Of a DNA stretch of 64,000 bases, positions 49,310 to 57,292 are shown in pieces. The position numbers and the translations under genes were made by a program. Below the pieces are notes generated by a model, which made no database searches, was not told the DNA's origin, and saw nothing but the letters and a program-made list of their open reading frames with translations. The stretch's first letter is position 1; each line of letters opens with the position of its first letter. This DNA is from Leptolyngbya sp. FACHB-60 (GTDB taxonomy: Bacteria; Cyanobacteriota; Cyanobacteriia; Phormidesmidales; Phormidesmidaceae), in the NCBI RefSeq assembly GCF_014695775.1, contig NZ_JACJOX010000041.1:1-64000 (forward strand), read 5' to 3'.

Positions 49310-51481
49310 CTATACCGTCTGGGCGGTCATAACGGCGTTGACCGTCGCTAGCAGTTGCCGAGGGTCAATGGGTTTGCTGACGCAGTCGTTGGCCCCGGCT
49401 CTAAGGGCTTGCTCTGTTTGCTCAGGGTTGTCTAGATCGACTAGGGCCAAAATTTTTGGCCCTGGGGAGCCTGAGCTCCGGCGTAGGGTGGCAATGATGT
49501 CGCTGCCATCGGCGCTGGCTAGACTGAGGCTAGTAATCATTGCGGCGGGCTGAAGCAACTCCACCTGGTCGAGCACTCGCGATCCGTCCACAATCCAGAT
49601 TACCTGGTAGCCAGCGGCGGTAAGCATGTCACAGATGACGCTGGCGGTTTCTTCATTGTCTTCGACCAGCACAATGCGCCCCACGATGGGTTCGGCGGTG
49701 AGCGGTGGCTCGGTTACGAGGGGTTCAGTCAGTCGCTGGAGAGGAATTCTGACGGTAAAAATAGAGCCCTTGCCGACCTCTGAGCTCACTTTAATAGAGC
49801 CGCCGTGGAGCTCGACTAGCTGCTTGGTGAGCGCTAGACCCAAGCCTGTACCTGGGTGCTCTCGCTGGAGCACGTTTTCAAGCTGCTGAAACTTTTCAAA
49901 CAGCAGGGATTGGGCGGAGGACGAAATGCCAATGCCCGTGTCTTGAATCTGAAAGACAGCGTCGTTTTGCTCGCGCCGCACGCGCAGAACAACTTTGCCG
50001 CCAGCATCGGTAAATTTGACAGCATTGCTGAGCAGATTAGCGAGAATTTGCCGCACCCGTCGGGGGTCGGCTAAGAAGGTGTCTTGACCGCTGGGCAGCT
50101 TGAGGTCGAGGGCGATGTCGATATCGTTCTGGGCGGCCTCGGTGCGAAAGGCATCGACGCTCTGGCGACACAGGGACGTGAGGGAAAACTGACGTACTTC
50201 TAATGCGGTGCGCCCGGCCTCAATTTTTGACACATCGAGAATGTCGTTGATGACGCGCAGCAGATGCTCGCCGCTGGTTTGAATGGTGGAGAGGTAGTCG
50301 CGCTGGCGGGGGGTGAGATCGCCCAACGACCAGCGCAGCAGGGTAGCCGACATGCCAATGATGTAGGTGAGGGGGGTGCGCAGCTCGTGGCTCATGGTGG
50401 CCAAAAACTCGGTTTTGGCTCGGTTGGCGGCTTCGGCGGCCACCAGTGCATCGCGCAGGTCTTGGGTGCGTTCGACGACGCAAACCTCTAGGTTTTGGGT
50501 TTGCTGCTGGAGCTGGTGGTAGAGCTGGGCCTGGTTAATGGCGATCGCCAGGTGTTCGGCAATGTGCTGCAAAAACTCGGTTTCCCAGGATTGCCACTGA
50601 CGCAGGTAGTCGCACTGATGCACAATCAGCAGCCCCCAAAGCTGCTGCCCCACCAAAATGGGAGTCACAGCCTTTGACTTCACCTGCATCTGCATTAGAA
50701 AAGTTTCCATGCAGGGGGCATGGGGGTAGGCTTGGGCCACATCGTCGATAGCGAGGGGGCGACCGTGGCGGTAGCGGCGCTCCTGATGGGGGTAGTTGGG
50801 GTGGTCGTGAAAGCAGAGGTCTTCGGTGTAGTTGAGCACCGAGGCGAAGCGATCGCTCGATCGCGACTCGTAGGTGATGTAGCCAATCGGACCTGGCCCA
50901 CTGAAGTAGGCTGGAGCAGCGCTATCCATGGGCTTAACGGGGGTGCCCGGCACCTGGTCGAACTGGTAGATCAGCAGCCGATCGGCTTGAAGAAACTGGC
51001 GCACCTCGGCCACGGTGGTTTCTAAAATCTCGCCCAGCTCCAGGCTGCCCTGAATTTTGGTAATCACCTGGTTGAGCAGCAGGCGACGCTCTCGCTGTCG
51101 ATTGATGACGATTTGAGCCGGCACCTCGGCACAGGCCTGAAGCCAGGCCAGCATAAACTGGCTGAGGGCGCTGAGGCTAGTAGTAGAGACGGGTCGGTCC
51201 AAGCCCTGCTGGGCCAAAAATGCCTCTACGTCAGCCGCTTCGGCGGTGAGGCCGACCACGACGCGATCGTCATCCTGAGGGCGGGCCGTTACGACCACCG
51301 CCAGCTCGGGCCCCTCTAGGCACCAAAAACTACCGTCGTTAGGAGTGTCGGCGGGTAGGTTAGCCTCGGTGAGCAGGGTCAGCTGATACTGCTGGCAGTA
51401 CTGACGCAAAAACTGCCCCAGCAAAACTAGAGCAGCTTTGGGCATGACCTGTTCAGTGCCACGGTTTATAAAGTCAGGCAT
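49310..51481 (-). CDS. cikA: Circadian input kinase CikA-like (GAF, kinase, pseudo-receiver)
   Basis: A 723-residue protein. Residues ~165-320 form a phytochrome-type GAF domain (LQADRLLIYQFD, DLCFHDHPNYPHQ, MQVKSKAVTPILVGQQLWGLLIVHQC). The kinase has His365 in MSHELRTPLT, N-box ILANLLSNAVKFTD and G-box GTGLGLALTKQLVELHGG. The C-terminal receiver (IVLVEDNEETASVICDMLTAAGYQ...) lacks the phospho-acceptor Asp: AAMITSLSLASADG has Thr/Ser there. GAF-kinase-pseudo-receiver order and length fit CikA, which links redox and quinone signals to the KaiABC clock. kai genes are not in this window. Confidence 0.82.
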   Translation of the reverse strand: MPDFINRGTEQVMPKAALVLLGQFLRQYCQQYQLTLLTEANLPADTPNDGSFWCLEGPELAVVVTARPQDDDRVVVGLTAEAADVEAFLAQQGLDRPVSTTSLSALSQFMLAWLQACAEVPAQIVINRQRERRLLLNQVITKIQGSLELGEILETTVAEVRQFLQADRLLIYQFDQVPGTPVKPMDSAAPAYFSGPGPIGYITYESRSSDRFASVLNYTEDLCFHDHPNYPHQERRYRHGRPLAIDDVAQAYPHAPCMETFLMQMQVKSKAVTPILVGQQLWGLLIVHQCDYLRQWQSWETEFLQHIAEHLAIAINQAQLYHQLQQQTQNLEVCVVERTQDLRDALVAAEAANRAKTEFLATMSHELRTPLTYIIGMSATLLRWSLGDLTPRQRDYLSTIQTSGEHLLRVINDILDVSKIEAGRTALEVRQFSLTSLCRQSVDAFRTEAAQNDIDIALDLKLPSGQDTFLADPRRVRQILANLLSNAVKFTDAGGKVVLRVRREQNDAVFQIQDTGIGISSSAQSLLFEKFQQLENVLQREHPGTGLGLALTKQLVELHGGSIKVSSEVGKGSIFTVRIPLQRLTEPLVTEPPLTAEPIVGRIVLVEDNEETASVICDMLTAAGYQVIWIVDGSRVLDQVELLQPAAMITSLSLASADGSDIIATLRRSSGSPGPKILALVDLDNPEQTEQALRAGANDCVSKPIDPRQLLATVNAVMTAQTV

Positions 51482-51659
51482 TTCTATATTTTGAGGCCGA
51501 GGGCGCCCACTGCGGTGGTTTGAAACGGGGAGTTGCCAAAGAAAGCCTTAAGGTTTGAGGAGCCCAATCTTAGGGAGTCCTCATCGTAACTTCCGTTTTG
51601 GGCATACCCTGACTTACGCTAGAGTTCCTTCAGATTTGTTGTTGCCCTAGGGATTGCCC

Positions 51660-54600
51660 ATGCATCGCTTAGCCGCTACCCCCGGCGGCTGGACGCCGGA
51701 TACCGAGGGCGTCATTTTTGTCGAGCAGACCCCGGCACCGCTGGTGTTGCTCACCGCCGCCGACACAGAAATTCAAAGCCTGACTCGGGCCAGTTTTCCG
51801 GCCAATTTCCCCGCTTTGCGGGTGGCTAACCTGCTTCAGCTTCAGCAGCAGTTGGCGATCGATACCTACGCCGACGATGTGCTGCGCCACGCCCAGATTA
51901 TTGTGGTGCGGCTGCTAGGAGGCCGCGCCTACTGGCCCTATGGCCTAGAAGTCGTCAGGGATGTGGCCACCGAAACCGGGGCCGCCCTGATTGTGCTGCC
52001 CGGCGACGATCGCCCCGCCCCCGACCTGATCAGCTACTCCACGGTGCCGCTGACGGTGGCCAACCAACTCTGGCGCTACCTCAATGAAGGCGGTGTCGAG
52101 AATATGGCGAACGGGTTGATGTGGGTGTGCGATCGCATCCTCCACACTGCCTATTGCCCTCCGACTCCCCAACCCATTCCCAAAGTCGGGGTATATCCTC
52201 TACTAACCTCTATCAGACAACAGGAGATACACCCGGAACCCCTCTCCCCTAGCCCCTCTCCCATGGGGAGAGGGGAACTGGAGAATACAACAGCCAAAAT
52301 TGGCCTGATCTTCTATCGGGCTCACTATCTGGCAGGCAATACTGCGCCCATTGATGCCCTGTGCGCGGCTTTGGTGGAACGGCATCTGCACCCTGTCCCT
52401 GTGTTTGTGTCGTCGCTGCAAGACCCTGAGGTGCAGGAGGATTTGGTCGCTCTGTTCAATCCCAAGGATGGCCAAGGTATTGCCGTGCTGTTGAATACCA
52501 CCAGCTTTTCGGTGGCGAAACTGGACGGCGCAACCCCCAATTTAGATCTATGGGAAACCCTCAACGTGCCGGTGCTGCAAGTGATTCTCAGCGGCGGTAC
52601 CAAAGCCGCCTGGGCAAGCCAGAGCCTTGGCCTTTCGCCCCGCGACATTGCCATGAATGTGGCCCTGCCCGAGGTGGATGGGCGCATTATCACCCGCGCT
52701 GTTTCGTTTAAATCGGTCAACCGGCGCAGCGAGACATTGGAAACCGATGTGGTGACCTACGAGCCAGTGAGCGATCGCATCACCTTCGTCGCTGACCTGG
52801 CCGCCCGTTGGGCTACCCTGCGCCGCACCCCAGTGGGTGATCGCCGCATAGCCCTAATTCTCGCCAACTACCCCAACCGCGATGGCCGCCTCGCCAATGG
52901 CGTTGGCCTCGACACACCCCAGAGTGCGATCGAAGTTCTCCACGCCCTTAAGGCCGTTGGCTACACCCTGGGCGACATTCCCGCCGATGGCGACGACCTA
53001 ATTCGCCAGCTCACCGCGGGGGTGACCAACGACCCCGAAGGCCACGATTTTCGCCAGGTTCACCAATCTCTTCCCCTTGCTGACTACTGTCAGTATTTTG
53101 AGACCATACCGGAAGCGGTGCGCGCTGGTATGAGCGCTCGTTGGGGTCTTCCTGGAGGAGATGGGGAGGCTGGGGAAGATGGGGAAACTAGGGAAGGAAT
53201 TCAAAATTTCTCCTTTGGAGACGCTACGCGAACAAAACTCAAAACTCAAAACTCAAAATTTCCCATTCCCGGCATCCAGCTCGGCAACATCTTCATCGGC
53301 GTTCAGCCGAGCCGGGGCTATGACCTTGACCCCTCTCTTAACTACCACTCGCCCGATCTAGAGCCAACTCACGACTACCTAGCCTTTTATCTCTGGCTGA
53401 GGCATACCTTTGGGGCTCAGGCGATCGTTCACCTGGGCAAGCACGGCAATCTGGAGTGGCTGCCCGGCAAGGGCGTCGGCCTATCTCAGGACTGTTACCC
53501 CGAGGCCATGTTTGGCCCCATGCCCCACCTATACCCGTTTATCGTCAACGACCCTGGCGAAGGCTCCCAGGCGAAGCGCCGCGCCCAGGCGGTAATTCTC
53601 GACCACCTGACGCCCCCGCTCACCCGTGCCGAACTCTACGGCCCTCTCGAAAAGTTGGAAGGTCTGGTGGATGAATACTATGAAGCTCAAAGCTTGGATC
53701 CGAGCCGGTTGGCCTTGATTGGCGATCGCATCCTCACCCTGCTCACCGAAACCAGCCTCCTCACCGAGATCTCCTCCCCCACTTCCCCATCCCCCTTATC
53801 CTCCCTTCCCACCCTCCTTCCCACCCTCGATACCTACCTCTGCGATCTCAAGGAAGCCCAAATTCGCGACGGGCTACATATCTTTGGGCAGTGCCCTGAT
53901 GGCCGGCAACTGCGGGATTTGGTAGTGGCGATCGCCCGCCATCCCGGCCGTGGCCGACAGGGATTGACACGGGCGATCGCAGAATCCTGGGCCCTCGATC
54001 TTGACCCCCTCACTGTCGATCTTGGAGAACCCTTCACCCCCTCATCCCCTCACCTCTTCACCTGCCGCATCGCTGGAGACGTTGTCGAGGCCTTAGAAGA
54101 GGAAGCGTCGCGTTTGGTAGAAGGGTTATTGCCAAAAGCCACTGTCCCGAACCGCCCTCTCCCTAGCCCTCTCCCTGGGGGAGAGGGAACCGGAGGAAGC
54201 TCTAGCTCCCCTCTCCCCCAGGGAGAGGGGCTGGGGGAGAGGGAGACATCTCTCGTCGCCGAACTCCACTGGATTCAGCACACCCTCATCCCCGCCCTGA
54301 CCTGCACCACTGACGAGATCGCCAACTTGCTCAAGGGCCTCGACGGGCGCTACGTGCCCAGCGGTCCCGCCGGAGCCCCCACCCGCAATCGCCCTGACGT
54401 GTTGCCCACGGGGCGCAATTTCTTCTCAGTGGATATTCGCGCTATCCCCACCGAGAGCGCTTGGGATGTGGGGCGGCGGGCGGCGGAAGTGCTGGTGGAA
54501 CAGTACACCCAGGATCACGGCGACTATCCCCAAACCCTAGGCCTGTCGGTGTGGGGCACTTCCACCATGCGTACCGGCGGGGACGACATTGCCGAAGCTC

Positions 54601-55637
54601 TGGCCCTGATGGGGGTGCGCCCGGTGTGGGATGGCCCCTCGCGGCGGGTGGTCGATTTTGAAGTGCTGCCGCTGTCGGCGATCGGGCGGCCTCGGGTGGA
54701 TGTCACCCTGCGGATTTCGGGCTTCTTTCGCGATGCCTTTCCCAATCTGATCGACTTGGTGGATCAGGCTGTAGCGGCGGTGGCGGCTTTAGAAGAACCG
54801 CCGGAGCAAAATCCTCTGGCGGCACGATCGCGGCAGGAGAGTGCTGAGTGGCAGCGGCAGGGGCTGACAGCAGAGCAGGCGGAGCTGCGATCGCGCTACC
54901 GCATCTTTGGCTCTAAGCCGGGGGCTTATGGGGCTGGCTTGCAGGGGCTAATCGAATCGCAAAACTGGACTAGCGACGAAGACCTTGCCCGTGCCTACCT
55001 GAATTGGAGCGGCTACGCCTACGGTCGCGACGCCCAGGGCCACGCCATGCCCGAAGCCTTTGAGCAGCGGCTTAAGCACCTGCAAGTGGTGCTCCACAAC
55101 CAGGACAACCGCGAGCACGACCTGCTCGACTCTGACGACTACTACCAGTTTCAGGGGGGCATGACAGTGGCCGCCAGAACCCTCCAGGGGCAGCAGCCCG
55201 CCACCTACTTTGGCGACAACGCGGTGACGGCTAAGCCCAAGGTGCGATCGCTCGACGCCGAAATTGCCAAGGTCTACCGCTCCCGCGTGGTCAACCCTAA
55301 GTGGATCGAGGGCGTCATGCGCCACGGCTATAAGGGGGCCTTTGAGATGGCCGCCACCGTCGATTACCTGTTCGCCTACGATGCCACTGCCCACTGCGTC
55401 GCCGACCACATGTATGAGGGCGTGGCCCAGGCCTACCTGCTCGATCCAGCGGTGCAGGCCTTTGTGCAAACCTCAAACCCTTGGGCGCTGAGGGATATGG
55501 CCGAGCGCCTACTCGAAGCCAACCAGCGGGGGCTGTGGGCCACAGCCAAGGCCGAAATGCTGGATAGCCTGCGGCAGATCGCCAACCAAGCGGAAGGGGT
55601 GCTAGAAACCCAGCAGTTCAATCGGGGGCAACCCTAG
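51660..55637 (+). CDS. cobN: Cobaltochelatase/Mg-chelatase large subunit CobN
   Basis: A 1325-residue protein from ATG 51660. CobN/BchH family blocks are LGKHGNLEWLPGKGVGLS, PHLYPFIVNDPGEGSQAKRRAQAVILDHLTPPLTRAELYG, YVPSGPAGAPTRNRPDVLPTGRNFFSVD, and NPKWIEGVMRHGYKGAFEMAATVDYLFAYDATA. It inserts cobalt into hydrogenobyrinate diamide or a related ring in B12 synthesis. ChlH would lack this N-terminal pattern. The reading frame carries several low-complexity insertions absent from typical CobN (near residues 193-207, 500-540, 699-720, 830-865) without being interrupted. No cobalamin riboswitch box was found upstream. Confidence 0.93.
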   Translation: MHRLAATPGGWTPDTEGVIFVEQTPAPLVLLTAADTEIQSLTRASFPANFPALRVANLLQLQQQLAIDTYADDVLRHAQIIVVRLLGGRAYWPYGLEVVRDVATETGAALIVLPGDDRPAPDLISYSTVPLTVANQLWRYLNEGGVENMANGLMWVCDRILHTAYCPPTPQPIPKVGVYPLLTSIRQQEIHPEPLSPSPSPMGRGELENTTAKIGLIFYRAHYLAGNTAPIDALCAALVERHLHPVPVFVSSLQDPEVQEDLVALFNPKDGQGIAVLLNTTSFSVAKLDGATPNLDLWETLNVPVLQVILSGGTKAAWASQSLGLSPRDIAMNVALPEVDGRIITRAVSFKSVNRRSETLETDVVTYEPVSDRITFVADLAARWATLRRTPVGDRRIALILANYPNRDGRLANGVGLDTPQSAIEVLHALKAVGYTLGDIPADGDDLIRQLTAGVTNDPEGHDFRQVHQSLPLADYCQYFETIPEAVRAGMSARWGLPGGDGEAGEDGETREGIQNFSFGDATRTKLKTQNSKFPIPGIQLGNIFIGVQPSRGYDLDPSLNYHSPDLEPTHDYLAFYLWLRHTFGAQAIVHLGKHGNLEWLPGKGVGLSQDCYPEAMFGPMPHLYPFIVNDPGEGSQAKRRAQAVILDHLTPPLTRAELYGPLEKLEGLVDEYYEAQSLDPSRLALIGDRILTLLTETSLLTEISSPTSPSPLSSLPTLLPTLDTYLCDLKEAQIRDGLHIFGQCPDGRQLRDLVVAIARHPGRGRQGLTRAIAESWALDLDPLTVDLGEPFTPSSPHLFTCRIAGDVVEALEEEASRLVEGLLPKATVPNRPLPSPLPGGEGTGGSSSSPLPQGEGLGERETSLVAELHWIQHTLIPALTCTTDEIANLLKGLDGRYVPSGPAGAPTRNRPDVLPTGRNFFSVDIRAIPTESAWDVGRRAAEVLVEQYTQDHGDYPQTLGLSVWGTSTMRTGGDDIAEALALMGVRPVWDGPSRRVVDFEVLPLSAIGRPRVDVTLRISGFFRDAFPNLIDLVDQAVAAVAALEEPPEQNPLAARSRQESAEWQRQGLTAEQAELRSRYRIFGSKPGAYGAGLQGLIESQNWTSDEDLARAYLNWSGYAYGRDAQGHAMPEAFEQRLKHLQVVLHNQDNREHDLLDSDDYYQFQGGMTVAARTLQGQQPATYFGDNAVTAKPKVRSLDAEIAKVYRSRVVNPKWIEGVMRHGYKGAFEMAATVDYLFAYDATAHCVADHMYEGVAQAYLLDPAVQAFVQTSNPWALRDMAERLLEANQRGLWATAKAEMLDSLRQIANQAEGVLETQQFNRGQP
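52236..52280. repeat. In-frame palindromic repeat inside cobN (copy 1)
   Basis: CCCCTCTCCCCTAGCCCC and CATGGGGAGAGGGG form a fold-back unit encoding PLSPSPSPMGRGEL in the CobN frame. The same repeat type occurs at 54155-54245. It is of the CTCTCCC/GGGAGAG family seen dispersed in cyanobacterial genomes. Confidence 0.7.
53155..53275. repeat. In-frame low-complexity insertion inside cobN (copy 2)
   Basis: GATGGGGAGGCTGGGGAAGATGGGGA-type units are followed by three AAAACTCAAAACTC units, framed by AAATTTCTCC and AAAATTTCCC. They encode a Gly/Glu-rich and then Asn/Lys/Ser-rich stretch (KLKTQNSKF). It interrupts the conserved CobN sequence just before IPGIQLGNIFIG without a frameshift. Confidence 0.65.
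54150..54245. repeat. In-frame palindromic repeat pair inside cobN (copies 3 and 4)
   Basis: CCCTCTCCCTAGCCC...CTGGGGGAGAGGG, and again CCCCTCTCCCCCAGGGAG...GGCTGGGGGAGAGGG, encode PLPSPLPGGEGTGG and SPLPQGEGLGERE in frame. Two units stand head to head. They belong to the same family as the repeat at 52236-52280. Confidence 0.75.
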
Positions 55638-55764
55638 GCAGAGTAGCTCTGGGAGCGATCGCCCCAGCAGCGTCGGGCGGTACCATACCAATTCCGCAAA
55701 ATTGGGCTGTATGTTGGGACGCTCTCAAGCGATCGCCCTCACCCCCTCAAAAAGGGAGCAACAG

Positions 55765-56913
55765 CTAGCACGCCAGAGGCTGCCGAACCGACGCCTCTGT
55801 GGTCCGTTGCAGGTAGGCCCGCGTAATCTCGAGAATCCGCTGGGAGGCCTGGCCGTCGCCAAAGGGGTTGATCGACTCGGCCATGGCCTGGTAGGCCTCG
55901 GGGTTCAGCAGCAGCGTCTCGGCCTCCGTCAGCATGCGGTCGGCATCGGTGCCGATTAGCTTGGCGGTGCCTGCCATTACGGCTTCGGGGCGTTCGGTGT
56001 TATCCCGCAGCACCAGCACTGGTTTACCCAGGCTGGGGGCTTCCTCCTGCAAGCCACCCGAGTCAGTCATCACCAGGTAGCACCGCTGAATCGCGCCTAC
56101 TAGCTGGGTGTAGTCGAGGGGCTCTGTCAAAAAAGCGCGGGGATGATCGCCAAGGGCAGCCTGGAGAGGGTCTCGCACCGTGGGGTTGCGGTGCAAGGGC
56201 AGCAGCAGGGCGGTATCGGGAAACCGTTCGAGCACCTTGAGAAATCCCTGGGCGATCGCCCCCAGGGGTGCGCCCCAGTTTTCGCGCCGATGCACTGTCG
56301 ATAAAATCACTCGGTGGCGGTTCCAGTCTAGCCCCGGCACCTCGCAGTCGGGACGGCGATCGGCCACTGACAGCAGGGCGTCGATGACGGTGTTGCCGGT
56401 TTGGTGCAGATTGCCGGTCACCCCCGATCGCTCTAGGTGCTGCACCGACAGAGCCGTGGGCGCAAAGTGCAGTTGGGTAATTTGAGAGACCAGGCGGCGG
56501 TTGGCCTCCTCCGGGAAGGGATTATAGATGTTGTCGGTGCGCAGACCCGCCTCGACATGGCCCACCGGAATCTTTTGATAAAAGGCCGCTAGGGCAGCGG
56601 CAAAGGCCGTCGTGGTATCGCCCTGCACCAGCACAATGTCGGGGCGACGCTCTTGAAACAGGGACTCCAGCCCCTGAAGGCTGCGACAGGTGATGTCGGT
56701 CAGGGTTTGGCGAGGCTGCATAATCGCTAAATCTTGGTCGGCACTCAGGTTAAACAGCGCCATCACCTGATCCACCATCTCCCGATGCTGGCCGGTGAGC
56801 AGCACCTGGGTGTCAAAGTCAGGGCATTGACGAAAACACTGAATCACCGGCGCAAGTTTAATCGCCTCAGGGCGAGTGCCCAACACAATGCAGACTTTAA
56901 ACGGTGGGACCAT
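55765..56913 (-). CDS. wecB: UDP-N-acetylglucosamine 2-epimerase
   Basis: A 382-residue non-hydrolysing epimerase: VCIVLGTRPEAIKLAPVI, LTGQHREMVDQVM, VQGDTTTAFAAALAAFYQKIPVGHVEAGLRT, TVHRRENWG and TDSGGLQEEAPSLGKPVLVLRDNTERPE. It interconverts UDP-GlcNAc and UDP-ManNAc for surface polysaccharide. Stands alone here, convergent with cobN. Confidence 0.96.
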   Translation of the reverse strand: MVPPFKVCIVLGTRPEAIKLAPVIQCFRQCPDFDTQVLLTGQHREMVDQVMALFNLSADQDLAIMQPRQTLTDITCRSLQGLESLFQERRPDIVLVQGDTTTAFAAALAAFYQKIPVGHVEAGLRTDNIYNPFPEEANRRLVSQITQLHFAPTALSVQHLERSGVTGNLHQTGNTVIDALLSVADRRPDCEVPGLDWNRHRVILSTVHRRENWGAPLGAIAQGFLKVLERFPDTALLLPLHRNPTVRDPLQAALGDHPRAFLTEPLDYTQLVGAIQRCYLVMTDSGGLQEEAPSLGKPVLVLRDNTERPEAVMAGTAKLIGTDADRMLTEAETLLLNPEAYQAMAESINPFGDGQASQRILEITRAYLQRTTEASVRQPLAC

Positions 56914-57292
56914 AGGGAAATGCCCTTTGAATGCAAAATCATGCTCAGAATAACCTGTTCATGCGACTATCCCAGCCGGCGGTGCCGGATAGAGCAAAAG
57001 AACGAGAAATAGACGAGCGAAAAATGGGAAAAAAGGCCCAACGGGCTTGAATCCTGACGTTTTGGGCCGTCCTAGTCTAGGCTTGACCCGCTATAGAACG
57101 GTATCGGTGGCTCAGGCCCTAAGCCACCACGGCAGAGAATTCACTGCGATCGCGGCCCACTACTCGACAATAATTTATTCCCATAGATGGTTTCAGGGGT
57201 AGATCGATGCTTACCATAGATGGGAACAACGGGTTGACCGATCGCTATGGGGCCATGCTGGCCGAGTAGCCCACGGCAATGGGGCCACATCC
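56914..57292. other. Divergent intergenic region wecB / hybrid kinase
   Basis: No gene in 379 bases. It contains copy B of the dispersed repeat (56990-57100) and short sequences near 57175-57260 (CCATAGATGG twice, at about 57181 and 57215) that may be regulatory repeats for the kinase gene. Confidence 0.5.
56990..57100. repeat. Dispersed ~110-base repeat, copy B
   Basis: This is the partner of 49155-49270. On the minus strand AGCCCGTTGGGCCTTTTTT reads as an intrinsic terminator, suggesting the repeat may encode the end of a short RNA. It lies between divergent genes, so it is not simply a gene 3' end. Confidence 0.65.

Noticed and set aside
49310..51481. Ordinary hybrid kinase with functional receiver
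   Set aside because: The Asp position of the C-terminal receiver is Thr/Ser, so it is a pseudo-receiver, favouring CikA.
51482..51659. Cobalamin riboswitch upstream of cobN
   Set aside because: No B12-box-like GCCACTG sequence or suitable fold in the short leader.
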